Shown here one piece after another: positions 13,801 to 28,800 of a stretch of DNA of 64,000 nucleotides. Numbering within the stretch: position 1 is the stretch's first letter; each line of letters opens with the position of its first letter. Origin of the DNA: Gymnogyps californianus (taxonomy: Eukaryota > Chordata > Aves > Accipitriformes > Cathartidae); contig NC_059486.1 of NCBI RefSeq assembly GCF_018139145.2, positions 8,122,001 through 8,186,000 of the forward strand, written 5' to 3'. Both the position numbers and the translations under genes were made by a program. The notes under the pieces are model-generated. The model was not told where the DNA came from and ran no database searches. It was given only the letters and a program-made list of their open reading frames with translations.

Positions 13801-16800
13801 TGTTTCAATTTCTCTTTCTTTTCGTTCTACTTCCCACTTGAGGTCTTCCACCTACCGGGGCGGGGAGGGAAAAGTATCTTTAGAATTATCTATAGGTGCA
13901 ATCAACCACAAAATCTGAAATATATTATTATGTCTCATGAACCCTTCCTGGTTCTAAGAAAACCTAGCAAAACTTCATTAAAAAATGCTGAATTAAAGAC
14001 CAATTAAGTCATACAATGCATCATAAATAAGGATAAACACAGTAAATGTGCAGTTTTTACCTCTTGGCTTACTACAGGCTGTTCACAAAACTTGTCATCC
14101 AGCTTTTTCTGCAGAAGTTGGAGCTGAGACCTGGCTTCTGCCAGCTCTTGCTGAAACTGTGATACCTCCTGGGAATGTTTTTCATCCTCTACCCTGCACA
14201 GCAGGATTAACAGACACAGCAGTTATTCAATCTGTCCTTTAAAACAAGTACTTCACTGATTAGCTATGTAACCATAAATGACATGACAGTGCATGGAACC
14301 TGGTTAGTTACAGCTTTGACTGAAGGCTTTGCTAACACATTCACAGCAAGAGTTAAATCACAAAAAGATTTTGTATGAGACAGATGCATGAATCTCTCAT
14401 TAAATACTGCACTGGTAATAGTCCAGTTACAAACAATAGATTATGCAGTAAAAAACAAAACAAAATAAAAAACCATAGGGTTAGCCTTATATCCATTCTC
14501 ATGTAGGTCTGATAATTTCTTATAATTTAAGAAAATATCTTCTATACAAGAAAACAAATTGAATTTGAGTATATTGTGGAATATATTCAACAATCAAATT
14601 CATCCTCTATGTAGTTCCTCAGGGATGTGAAAGAGAGAAGAATAATAGGATGTGTATCAAGTGTTAATCCTTACTAGTAACATGAAATAGTAGAAATCTG
14701 TGTTGAAACTAAAAAAAGCAGACGGTGAAGCCTAAATACAGCGCACTTCAGGTCTAACGGAATTATGAAGAGACAGAAAAATGCAAGTATTCGCCTGGAG
14801 TCCAAACATGCATCTTACGGTCAGGCTCAGCTGGGGTACATTTCAACATAATCCACTCCAGAGTGGCAAAACCAAAAATTCACTAATGTATGGCTTTTTC
14901 AGAGGATTTGTTTTGTTTACTATTCTGTAAGAACTTGGACGTTTACTTACTGCAGTTTGTCCACTTCAGCCTGAAGGGCTTGGACAAGCATTTCTTTGGC
15001 ATGTAGCTCTTTCTTGATTTCACCGAGCTCAAGCACAGCAGCTCTGAAATGACGGCGGTTATGTGCTGCATCTGCTTTGGCTGCTGCTTCCTATGAGAAA
15101 AAAAAAGATGCAATTTTTGTTTTACCACTGTAGGTGAATCATAAAGGGAGCTAGACTAAAGGGGTACAAAACACATCAAGAAGGAAGTTGTGCAGCTGTT
15201 AACACTTCTCTTTTTGTCTAAAAAACCTTATTATTAGTGTTGTTATCCTTATTAATGCTAACGGTGGTTAGTAACTATATATAATGGAAGAAGCACTTTT
15301 CCCAGACTGCTTCTTCATTGTGAATTTTTGGATGAAGTATCATCACTTCAGGATATGTCCCATGCATTACAAGTCATAATGGAACTTTCCTGGTGGTCAA
15401 TGAGTGTGCTTAATACAGGGCACAACAGAAAAGACATCAACTGATCTTTCAGCCACTGGCCATCATGACAGAGACCCTGCGGGAAGCAGTATGTTATACA
15501 GCATAGATTTTGTTTCAAGCTACTTTTCAAATACTTTACATTTAAATCACCTTTTAAGTAAATAAAACAAAAGATGAGCCATTACCTGCTTCTTCAGGTC
15601 TTTAACTTTTGATTTTTCTTTCTCTAAGGAAGCCTGTAAAGCTTGAATAAGTTGTTGCATTTGCTGATCCTCTTCCTCTTTCCGCTTTAGGACTGCCTGA
15701 ACCTGTATCACATTACAAAAACAAACACACGTTTTGTGTGGGCTCACTGGAAGACCAGAAACACTAGCAGGGGAAATATAAAGACAAGCCAATGCAGGGA
15801 TTCCACAACTTTTCTCTGCTGTTCACTGATAACTCGTTCCTCATGGTACCCTTCAACCTTAAAAGTAGCCATGGTTAAATGGTAACTCATTGCCTATGTT
15901 CCCATTTGCTTCTACCGCATGAATATATTACTATTGGCATAAAAATCATTCATCTCAATGAATCTGTATGTAACACCGTTTTTGTATTTCAACTAACTTA
16001 AGCGAGACACACTTTCACTATTGCAAATATTTTACTGTGAATTGTTTTTTTCCAAAAGAAACAGCTCTGTTTAGTGCAAAGTCTCATTTCTGATCTCTTA
16101 TTTAGCCCCCTGTATTACTGCTGTTACGCAACACACGGGAGATCCAGATCTGGAGAAAATGCACCAACTTTGTATCTTGTAAGTGAAGAAGATGTCTACG
16201 TCCTGTTATCAGAAATATGAGCTAATTCCTTCTGAAGATACTATATCAAAAGGTCAAATACCTGTAGATTCAGTTGTACCAAGTCTGCCTCTCTTTTTGC
16301 TAATGCTGTTTCAAGGATATTGTTGTGCTCCCGCAAAGCAGCGTTGGACTGACTAAGACCTGTAAGTTTTCCACGTTCATGCTCCAGTTCAAGGGCCAGC
16401 TTCTTATTAATTTCTTCTAAACGTTTTATCTTTCTCCTGAAGCCTCTAGATTCCTGAAGCTATAGCCAAAGGGGAAAAAAAAAAAAAAAAAATCAAACAA
16501 ACAAAACGAAACAACTCCAGATTACTACTACAAGAAAGTTGTGAGCTAAACTCATTAAACATCTTGCCTTCCCAGAGTGGATTTCTTTTGTTTCTTCTTT
16601 TTTAAATGAACACTTCGAACTAAGTTCAGTTAGGTATTTTTTCCTTTTGGAAGTCTAAAATGCTTGCTAGAAAGCAGAATCCAGGAGTATTGTTCAGGTG
16701 CACATCAGGAGTAGCTGATATATATAATTTTTTTGTGCAACTCTACAACTGAACACCACCACCCTGCCCTCAAAATCCCTGAGCATCTATGACTCCACAT

Positions 16801-19800
16801 AGTTTCAAAAGACAATGATTCATGCATCCTCACTGTCTCATGACCAGACACAGCTGGTATCTAATACAGGAACTACTTTTCTCTCTCATCTTCTTTTCCC
16901 CTATGCGACAATGATTCATGAAACCATGAAGAACCAGCACAGGGCACAAAATTAGCAAGTGTCACTGACAGGATGTTTCCTATGTAAGATTCTGATTTCC
17001 TGCACTGTTGGAATAAAACTATGGTACTAAAATTTCTCCCTGCCTCTCAGGCACTTTTTACTGTCACCTTCCCATCTACCATGCAGATTCAAGCAATCAC
17101 CTCATCCTCAAGTTCCAGCACTTTCTCTCTGTATTCTTCAAGCTCCTGGCTGGTAAGTGAAATCACTTCTTGCAACTCTTTTTCCAGCATCAACTTACTG
17201 CTGCTAACAGCTTGCAATTCTGTCTCCAGAGCTTGAATCCTTTCCTAAAAAAACCCAAAACAAACCAACAATAAAAATCAATCAGGAAATTTAGCGCTAA
17301 GGCTGATCATCCTCTTGAGCTTGGATTACAAGTGGTAACCTGAAAGATACAATTAAAAAAAAAAAAACCACCAACCAAACCAAAGCCTGCCAAATCACCT
17401 TTCTCAAATGTAGTTAAGGAAATTCTCAGTGCTCTGAACATCAATACCACGTTCTTACCTAGCTTTATATTCGAAATATTTTAATCGCTTAAGTGTAAAA
17501 TAATATTTCAAGACTTATATTTAATAACAAGATAGCTCTATCTTTGTACTAACAATGTTAAAAGACATCTGCATACTTGAGCAATCTGGTTGTTTCCACC
17601 ATCAGTGATTTGTGCTTTTAGTTTGCTCAACTCTGCTTCAGCAGATTCCTTTGCAGCGAGAGATTCCTGTAGCCGACGACTAAGAATGCCGACTGCATTC
17701 TCATAGGCTTTATGTTTTGCTTTCATCTCTTTCTGAGCACTCGTCAGATCTGACCCTAGACGCTTCATTTTCTGTTTCTGCTCAGTAATGGCCCTGGAGT
17801 GAAAGGAAAAACAAAACATCAGGTAAAAACAAAACCTGCCTGAAAACAGTACTAAAAGATTAATTTTTCACATGGCCCAACAAAACCCAACATCCACTTC
17901 TCTCCCCTTGTCCCAGAGTCACCCATCTCATCAAAGAAAGCCATCAGGTTGGTAAGGTACAATGTGGCCCTTTACAAGACAATACCTTGAAGATTCTTGA
18001 TAACACTCTAAGAAAATACTTACGGTAATTAAGAGGTCTTTGTCAGAATTATTAAAACTCCAATATGAAGGAATATATACTGCTCTCTCTAAAAATAACA
18101 CAGAATTTAGAGTAAGAATCCAATCTAATCTGAGATCCTTGGTGGATATGTCAGGTATCATAAAAATCCTGTGATCACCAGTGCAAAAAAAAAAAAAAAA
18201 CGGTTCTCATTAATGCCAACATTCTAGCCAGCCAAGGCTAAAATTCAGGGAATGGTAATTAGGATTAGCTTCAATATGTATGTTGTATGGCAGAGACTGT
18301 TGGTTAAAAGCGTAAGTGAATCAGAGGAGAAGCTGCAACTCCTGTGTAGCACGCAACCAATGCTTTGCCATGGATATGACTCTATGACTCTCTATGGCTC
18401 TCTGACTATTTAAGTTTCCCACAGGAAAGACTAGGGAATAGGAAAAGAGTGATTACTAAAAAGGTGAATATGAAAAACAAATGCTGTAGTTCTTTTGAAT
18501 GTGCTACAAGAACACTTACTTTTTTGCTTCTTCTTGCATTTGTTCTACTTGTTGTTTTAATGCCTGATTTGCCTCAGCAAGAGACGCCATTTGTTCCTTA
18601 TCGAACTGCCAAGACTTAATAGGAAGGAAAAAAGCACCCATGAGAGTAAGAACAAAAGCACATTTGCTGTATGTTGGATTCTAAAAGAATAAGCATGAAA
18701 TATCAAAATTACTTCCATCTCCAAATATAAACTGTTCCAAGGTTCTCCATCTCCTTTCTCTTTCCCTTTTATTTCTTCTTTAATTCTTCCCCCTGTGGCC
18801 ACCACCATAACATGTATGAACAGAGTTCTAGTTTGGTCTTTGCTCTCAGATGGAGTTCACCTTGGGATCAGGGAAACTGCTTCCACATCATGCCTCTACC
18901 ACTCCTGTAGTGTGCTTCTCCCCGCTTACTTCCATGAGATGTTAAGCAGTCATGTATTTACAGAATTTTGGTAGGTATATGCTTAAATGCATAGACAATA
19001 TTAATAATGTAACCAAGAACCTTAACTTGCAGGTGGTCATTCTGTTTATTTCCAAAGTTAATAGAAATAGCAACATATCCTGGATGTAACACTCTCAAAG
19101 TCCAAAGCTTAACACCTTCCATACCTGTAGGCGTGTTTCCATATCGTCTCGTTCTTTCTGCACTGACTGAAGATGATTTTCTATTTCCACCATCTGCTGG
19201 TGAACCTGAGATATTTCCTTCTGTAGTTTTGAATGTTCAGATTCCAGTGACTGTTTTTCAACTTGAATTTTCAGTAGCTCTCGTTTTAACTCTTTCACTT
19301 CTGAGTCCAGCCGCTTCTTTGTAGCTTTCAGTTCGCTAATCAGCTGGTCCTTAGAACTTGCATCTCTTCGATAAGCTTCCACCATTACCTTGGACACAAG
19401 TTTCAAGAGGACAACGTCACCTCTGTTACAACTTTCTAAACTTAAGAGTAATTTACTATAAAGTATTTAGTGATATTATTTTAGTTGGGGGGGGGGGGGG
19501 GGAGGTCAAAGAATACAAACCAGCATCATCTTCTGTAACATATTTACTCTGGTTCAAACATTTTTATGTAAGCTCAGATACCAAATACCACTATGTATCA
19601 GCAGTTCATAAAAAAACTCTGAGTAAGAATGTTTATAGCAGTATGGGATACTCTTCTTCACATTCTTTATGGAACTGCACTAATTACGTGCCTTTTTTTT
19701 TTACACTAAACTAATTGTAAAAAATTAACCATCCCATGCACACAATTAATAACTTTTGCCACAGTAAGAGGGCTTAACTGCGACTAACAGTTTAAACAGC

Positions 19801-22800
19801 CTTCCCAAACTTAAGCCTAACAAGCTAAAACAACCTCTGGCATTAGGTTAATAAGCAATCAAGCAGTAAATTAATGGTACCACCCTATATATAAGACACA
19901 TCTATGTGCAACACTAATGGCATATCAATTTCAAATTAATGTTTCAAAACTGTGTAAATTCAGAATAAAATTTGCAATGAAGCACTTATTTTCCATCTAA
20001 TTACCAAAGCAACTATCGTTTTTCAAAGCTGCAGAAAAAAGACGACACTTGAAGATTTTCGTGAGTGCTTTTGCAAAAGCAAACCTAGTATCAACAAACC
20101 AGAGACAAATCTTATATGGTGCATCATTTGGCAAACTCCCTGAAGTCCAATGAAAGCATGAATTAGTTGGTGGATCTGCTTTTACGTTAGTTACAGATAA
20201 AAATTCAACTGTACGAAATACAGAAACTGTATAATTATGTCACAAAGTTCTTTGAAACAGAAAATTGATTCAAGTGTCCTCACAAACCCCTCAGAAGTAC
20301 ATGCCTTCAGTGTAAAAAAAGTATATTCTTTGGTTTTATTTCTTTGAAATAGTTTGCTTTTGCTTACCTTTTGCTGCAGGAACTGTTCCTTCACTTTTTG
20401 AACCTGTTTTTTAAGGCTGGCATTTTCTTGTTGCAGATTTTCCACCTGCCAGAGGGAAAAAAAGCAAACACGTTGCTTTACATGCCAAATGTCATATTCT
20501 ACGTTATTTCAAGCAGCGAGAGTATCTTTTGCTATGCTTGTACCAATTGCCTAATCTAATGAGGATCCTGTTTCTGACTAGGCATCTCAATGGCACTGTT
20601 AGATAATACTTTTTATACAGACATACATTCACACAGGTCACCACACAGTGAGCCTTGTCAACCCTCAGGAATGCATGAAGTCCCCTTATCTTGCCATTAA
20701 AGTTTTAGTATGCATCATTAGTGTACATATGTTGTATCTGGATGGCACCCATTCACAAATACATGATGATCAAATGAAGAAACCAGCTGGTTCTTTGAAG
20801 GAAAAACCCCAATCTTTATGTTAAACATACTTCCATAGTTCTTCAGTACTTCTATTGGTAATACTATCAAGTCCCATTATCTTCAGAAGAAATCTCTAAA
20901 GATTACCAGGAACTCATCATTACCAGGATTCAATAAGAAAGCTCTTGCGATGGAGCTTGGATGCTCTAAAAGATACAGAGCATACATGACTATAAAACTA
21001 AGGTGTGAAAGGAAGAGTCACCATAATTTAAAGCAGCCACAAAAAGAATAAGGATATGCATTAGGCTTGATCTTGTAAAATAGTTCAGTGACTAGAAAAA
21101 AGCCTCAGTTGGTATACAGCACTATGCAAAAGCAAATCCTGGTATATTGTTTCAAGAGAAAAGGCACAATTAAACATGACCAAATTACTGCATAAGGAAG
21201 ATGTGTGGCCCACAGTGCCACAGAAAAGGAGCACACTAAAAAATTACTTCCAAAACTGTGATCTGTACTCAAAATTATTGCGTTTTAAAACTGGTAGATT
21301 TTAGAAAGATGGTGGCTCTTGGAAACAGAACAAGAACAATTAACCTCAGCTTCCCATCCCATACCACACAAATGCATAAATGCATACAGATACCAAGGGA
21401 TATTAAATTCTAAGCTCACCAATGATGTAACAGGATGTAAAGTGTCAGATAGTCTACCAACAGGGAAAAATGACAGAACCGATTAAAATATTCCCACTAG
21501 CTCAATCTCGCAACTACACACATACACAAACTTGCGTGTACCAATCTCCTCATGTAATTGGCTCTATCATGTGCCTGTGGCAATACTTCCCTGCAACAGC
21601 TACTTTAAATAAGATACTTTTAGGTATTCATTACCTGGCTTGACTTGATTGCCATTTCTTGCCTCAGTTGTTCCAAGATTTCTGATGCTATTTCTGTATC
21701 TTCTCCAAGGCGCACTGCTCCTTCGTCGAGTTGCTCTTTGCTTGCTTTTGCTGCCTGCAGAGCTACTTCCAAGACAATCTTCTCATTCTGCAAATACTGG
21801 ATCATGTCATCTTTAGAAGTAGCGTCACTCTGGAACTCTTCTAATCTGGCCTTCAGTTCATCATACTGTGTTTGCAGGTCATCCAGGGACTGCTCTTTGG
21901 TGTGCAATGTCTCTTGGGTCAAAGTGAATTGCTTCATTAGGCCTAGGTGTTCTTGCTGTAAAGATTGAAGCTGCAGATCTCGCTGATGCAAAGTCAACTT
22001 GAGCTGAGAAGAAGTATTTTAAGATTAAATTCATACAAAATGAATGTCATCTTCGCAAATCAAATCAAAATAAAATATTTTAACTAATATTTTAGCTTCT
22101 AGGAGAAAATAGCAGAAGGTGAAAATATTGTTTAACTTTCCTAGGCCACTTCTTCTATTTGCTCTATTAATTGCATTGACTGCCTTCTGCAGCATCTGTA
22201 ATCTTACAGGCTAAGCAATGACCAGAATGACAAACCTAAAATATTCTTAAGTAAGATGCACAGTATTCTAAATTTTTATTTGAAAAATGTGTCCACAGTA
22301 GATATACCAGGTAAATTCAGTGTTATTAATGATAATGCCATATAATTACATGGAATAGAATACTGAGCTATCACATACTTCATCTCATTCCAGCCCTTGA
22401 CCTGCTGCCTTTGTAATGTCACAAGGTTAAAGCAGGACTCTGTAGCAAAGTGCAGATTTATTACGCTGTAAGTGTATGTAATGATATCCTGACTGGCTAA
22501 CAACTTTGAACATGGATCTATGCTTCTTGTCTACACTTAGAATAATCACATACTGAATTCACTAAAAAAACCCAATATCTACAAGACAGTAGTTCTGAAA
22601 TTTCAAAAAAGTACTGTTACCGAGATGGTTGAAAAAAAGGGAGCCTTTTCACCTGGGAGAGAGTGACTTTGATATGGACTTCATTTTTGCAGCAATCTTT
22701 CAGGTTTTAAAAAAAGTTTAGAGCTCAGTATCTATTTACTATTGCCTTTTCAGCCAAATAAGTATTTCCCTTGAAACTCTTGGGAAGTTGCCTAACAACA

Positions 22801-25800
22801 GTCTACCTGTTCCAATTCTTGCTCCAATGTTGCTGCAGAATCAACCATTTTCTGAAGCTGTTCTTTCTCATCCTCAAACTCCTCTAGTTTTCTCTGCAAG
22901 TCTTCTTCCACCATGGTTTTAGCCTCCTGGATCTGCATGAAGGCAGCTTCTTGATCTAACATGTCAGCCTGCACAGAAAAAGCAAGGAATCAACTTTTAT
23001 GATTTCCACGGAGGGGGAGGGGTGGGAAAAAGGAAAAAAAAAAAAAAAGGAAGGAGGCAAAGAAAAAGGTAAATTATCAAGAAAATTTCTAGAGAAAAGA
23101 CTCAAGCTTATCAAAAATAATTCTGATGTCTGCCTTACACACCTGTATGTCTTTACTGAAGTCACCCATTCATATACTTAAGACACTTTAGAATAACAGT
23201 GAATATCTTGTACACTTGTGACAATCTGAATTACTCTTAAATAACACCATGTCCTTTCCAAATTGATGAAACAAGACGTAAAGAAAAAGAATCTTTACAG
23301 AAATTAAGCTGTCTGGAAAAATTCTGAAACAAAAGAGATTCCTTGGATGCTGTAGCTACTCTGTGAAACAGCAATTCCTGCATTTACACAATTGCTATTA
23401 GTAACACCGGAGATGGGGCGCTTCCACTAACCTGCTGCTTTACTGCCCTTTGAGACTTAGAAGCAGGAATATCACTGCAATTCAATGGGATTTAAGGTTC
23501 TAAGTGCTTTGAAAGTGAGCGTACTGCATTTCAGATTTTACCCATCTTTTCTTACTGGAGGGCAGGAAGGACAAACATGAGAACTAAGCAATTTCACACA
23601 CTTAAGAAGCACTTTACTGACTTAGTTTAACTTCCAATTAAGTTTTCTCTTGAAAAAGTTCCTGAATGGGCAAAGGAGAACATTTACATCAACCTTTAAA
23701 ATTCAATTAAAAACAAATACCAGAGCTGAAAATGCAAGTATCACCTTGGAATGGGAAACGTATGGCCTTGCTCCCTCTTACTGTTCATAATGTCAGGCAA
23801 ACTTATTTGCTCTTACGTATTTATTGTTTTTATAATGTGGCATTTGAATCAATTCATAAGAATTCAATGTTACTTTGCTGAATAGCCTTGAGTTTGCAAA
23901 ACCTCAATACACAACCTAGGCAGAACATAATTCATGAAGACCACCTATAACCGTACCTCAATATTTTGCAGCTGTGCTGCAATACGTTCCTTTTCTTTAA
24001 TGGATCTGTGCTGGGTTTCAGTCAGCTGCTGAGACAGTGCCACATTCTCTAATTTGAGATGTTCCAGCATACCTGCTTGGGTCATTTGCCCAGCCTAAAG
24101 GAAGGGGGGGGAAAAAAAAAAAAAATCACAGACTAATACAAACGGTCAAAATTTGGCCAAATTTAAACGTTTCAGGGGGGAAAAAAAACCCACGTTGAAT
24201 CTATCCATGCCTTATCTCAGCTACTACTTTCATGGCACTGCAGATCTTCATCCACAGAAGGCAAGTACTTTGGTTAAATTTATGCCTCAGCATTAACATG
24301 AACTAACACCTCACGATGAAAACCAAAACACCATCCCCCCCTGCTCTCCACCTGAAGAATACACAAGTGAGACTGGCTCCCTTGTCCGAGCTCATAAGCA
24401 ACGTCCTCTGGATAAAACTAACATAAAAAAGAACAGATTCTCAGTCCTCCCATATGCAAGTAAATCGTAATACCTGTATATTGGCCATCTCACTCTGCAG
24501 CCTGACACGGGCCTCCTGGGCTAGTACAAGCTGCTGCTGGTACCACTGCCGCACATTTTGGAGTGATGCGATTTCTGTTTCAGATGCCTTTAGCTTATTG
24601 GTCAGTGTGGTCCGTTCCAACTGCACCTTCTGAAGCTGGTTCTGTAAGGAAGCCAACTGCTGTCGCAGATCATGAACTAGAAAAAGAAAAATAAAGAACT
24701 TGGACTAGCACACTCCATTGTTCTATTTTTATGCACACATTTTCAAGGATTATTGCTATATTCATAGCTTTTTCTTCTTTTTTTTCTTCTTTCTTTTTGA
24801 ACAAAAACATATATGCCTTATTACATAAAGATTGGCTTTTCCTGCAAAAGTGAGGGGAAGTGCTAGAATCCGAAGTATCAGGTCATAAGCAGAATAAAAT
24901 TAAAAGAAATTAATCACTTCTATAAGCATTCATAGTTCCTTACAGGCAGAAAATATGAACTAATTAAAAATCAGGAAGCAGGTATCCTGACATGTAGAGT
25001 CATCATTACAAACCAATATTTGTACAATTTTCTAAAAACCATTAGTCCACTGTCAAACAGTTACTAGACTAAATATTTATGCCTCCCTCTCCAAGCTGGC
25101 AGTGGCAGCTTACAAATTGTGGCACTTCTGTGACACAAAATAAAAAACAATGATCTTAAAATTCAGACCATTTCATTAGTATGACATACATGAAACACAA
25201 ATTAAAATTCCTTCTTCTTCCTGGACTTCAGAATTATGTTGAAATAAAATGATTTATGGAATAACAAATTTTAAAGATTGACATTTACATCATCCCACCT
25301 GTGCTGTCTCTGGTGAGAACATTTTTTTGCATATCTTCAACTTTCAGCAGGAGTCTTTGGTACTGCTCCTCTGCTAACTGCAAATCATTATTTGAAGAAG
25401 CCAAACTAGCGTTCTTTGCTTCCAAGGTATTTTGCAGGTCAGCCATTGCTCGTTCCAGATCCCAGCAAGACTGCTTTAACGTGGCCACTTCTGAGCTCAG
25501 AGATTCCTGCTTCTGCTGGCTGTTTTGGCTGTGCTCCATCTGTGCCTGAAGCTTCATGTTCAGAGCTGCAAGCTGGGCCTGTAGTTCAGTCTTCTCCTTG
25601 AGAGCCTGAATGTGTCCAGAAAATCAAAATGCAGAAGTCTTAAGAGAAAATACATTAATGGCTGACTAAAGAAGATGCCCAGCAAAATGGCTTTGCTAAG
25701 GCAAAGACCACTTGCTTGTAAAAAATTCTTTTGTAAAGTGACATCTCACCTAGCAGGTATTTCAAACAGTGAAAGAAAACACAGAGGAAAGCACAGACAA

Positions 25801-28800
25801 GACGTATAGCATTATATGTCAGGAACCATGTCAGGATTTTTAATAAGACGTGTTTCCACACTTTAAGGAAGAATGCTTTCTATTATATGTGTTATACCAT
25901 CAATCAATACAAAGAGAAAATACAGCTATATAGACATTGCTAGCATTACTCTGGATTTATAATCTCTCTTTTAATTTGACTTTTTAAAAAAAACCAAACA
26001 AACACTTTTTTTTTTTTTAAAGCCTTTGAAGACTTTACTAACTTTATATTTATCCTCTTAAGCATCTGTATTGGGTTTGCGTGGCAAGGTTTTGGTAGCA
26101 GGGGGGCTACAGGGGTGGCTTCTATGAGCAGCTGCTAGAAGCTTCCCCTATGTCTGACAGCACCAATGCCAGCCGGCTCCAAGACGGACCCGCCGCTGGT
26201 CAAGGCCGAGCCCATCAGCGATGGTGGCAGCGCCTCTGGGATAACAGATTTAAGAGGGGGGGGGGGGATAAAAACCTGCGCAATTGCAGCTGGAGAGAGG
26301 AGTGAGAATATGTGAGAGAAACAACTCTGCAGACACCAAGGTCAGGGAAGAAGGAGGGGCAGGAGGTGCTCCAGGCGCCGGAGCAGAGATTCCCCTGCAG
26401 CCCGTGGTGAAGACCACGGTGAGGCAGGCTGTCCCCCTGCAGCCCATGGAGGTCCACGGTGGAGCAGATATCCACCTGCAGCCCATGGAGGACCCCACGC
26501 TGGAGCAGGTGGATGCCTGAAGGAGGCTGTGACCCTGTGGGAAGCCAGCACTGGAGCAGGCTCCTGGCAGGACCTGTGGCCCCGTGGAGAGAGGAGCCCG
26601 CACTGGAGCAGGTTTGCTGGCAGGGCTTGTGACCCCACGGGGGACCCACGCTGGAGCAGTCTGTGAAGAACTACAGCCCATGGGAAGGACTCACGATGGA
26701 GAAGTCCGTGGAGGACTGCACCCCATGGGAGGGACCCCACATTGGAGCAGGGGAAGAGTGTGAGGAGTCCTCCCCCTGAGGAGGAAGGAGCGGCAGAGAC
26801 AACATGTAATGAACTGACTGCAACCCCCATTCCCTGTCTCCCTGTGCCACTGGAGGGGAGGAGGTAGAGAATTCAGGAGTAAAGTTAAGCCTGGGAAGAA
26901 GGGAGGGGTGGGGGGAAGGTGTTTTTAAGATTTGGCTTTATTTTTTCATTATCCTACTCCGATTTGATTGGTAATAAATTAATTTTCCCCAAGTCGAGTC
27001 TGTTTTGCCCATGACAGTAATTGGTGAATGATCTCTCCCTGTCCTTATCTCGACCCACAAGCCTTTTGTTGTATTTTTTCTCTCCCCTGTCCAGCTGAGG
27101 AGGGGGAGTGATAGAGCAGCTTTGGTGGGCACCTGGCGTCCAGCCAGGGTCAACCCACCACAGCATCCTTGTAAAGTACCTTATTCAACAATGTTTTTAC
27201 AAAACACAATTCCCACAAGTAATGAGTAGGAAGCTCTTGAAAATTAATTAACATATTAATATAATTTGCTAAATACAGACATTCAAATTCATTTTCTACC
27301 TGATTAGCTTCTAGTGAGAGTGCTTCTAGTTGCCCTTCAAGTCTCATCTTCTCCTTCAGAACCTGCAACATTTCATCATGAGTTCCTGCGATAGAGCTTT
27401 CCATAGAAACACTGGAGACAGAGACAGCACATACACAGTTAAAGGGTTAGAATACAACACTCATCTAGTTGAAGAAAAGTGAAGCTGAAATTAAGAGGTA
27501 CTCAGACTCCATGTGTGACCTAGAATTTAGGACATTTTTTCTGGCTTTATGATGGATCCAGAACACAGTGAAACAACCTTCATTACCATCTAAAGAGATA
27601 AAGAAATCATATTCACGCTAAGGTTTTATACATTAGTTTCCTATGTTTGCAGCAACTAGAATCTAGTGTGGCACCCATATATTCATTATTTTACAGAAGT
27701 GCAATGGTTGACTTCATTATATTCTGTATCTGCATATCCCATTGTAAGCAGACAAATGGACATAATGGGAGCACAAAACCTCCACAACTATTGTCCGCAA
27801 TTGTCTGCTTTAATGTGAAAGTGCCTGAGAAATACCAACAGCTGCTGCAAAAGAAGGAAGAACAAGTATTTGGTATAAGGGATTCCTTATGCTCCTTCCC
27901 TGATGTACAGCCAAGGAGCCTAGAGGAAAAGATCTCTCTCTACTGTAAGAATTGAGTCTAAGCTGGAATAATTGTCGACAACTGATTCTACCTTAACATT
28001 TCGGGGCATTACACTTTATTCCAAGGAAGAAAAAAAAAAGGTGATTTCAAAATTAATATGTATAAAACATGCATCTGCAGACAACTGATAAAAAACACAA
28101 CTGCATTGTTAAGGGCTTCACCAGTCATCTACTCGCTTGCTGCATCACAGTTTAATACCTACCATACACACATAAGCTTGTGAGACTAAGTAAATCTCAT
28201 TCTAAAGGGCTGAAGAGGATAAGAGTATGTAGGACAAGGCTCTTGGCATTTCATAACTATTTGAGGTCTGAAACGTACGTGCGTAGATCAGGAAAAGGGC
28301 GACAATAAATATCACTGAGTCAGTTAAGTCTACACTTTCAGACTTTAAAGACCAATGCCACATCAGTGACTTAGTGAACGAATGCCTGCTTCACAAGTAA
28401 ATACAGATAGAAGCAACTGCTAGCAGTATGTTTAAAACACAGTCAGTGGCAAAAATACCTTCCTCTAAAGATGTACTTAGTAAACAGGTACTCAAGTGAA
28501 GTGACCTTTCAGTTTCTTTTAGAATCTGTAAGTTGACAACAGATTTGATCACAATGAATGTAAGTTAAAACTGGATCCAAAGTTAGAAGGTCAGAGTAAT
28601 AGGCTGCCTATTCCAAGAAAGTATAATGCCTAATAATGCCTTGTTGTACAGTGATCTTTCTTACCTGCTAGAAATACTGTCTCTCCTACTCCGTACTTCC
28701 CCATTAACTTCTTGCTCTTGGGCTTGATGCTCCACTGCTGCGGCCTGTAGCACCTCACTGATGGAAGGAAATTGCCCCATTGCATCAGGATGTATCTTCT

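Noticed and set aside
26284..26520. Plus-strand 78-codon frame within the LTR
   Set aside because: Sits in the repeat array, has no retroviral motif, and falls in the transcribed non-coding part of the LTR.
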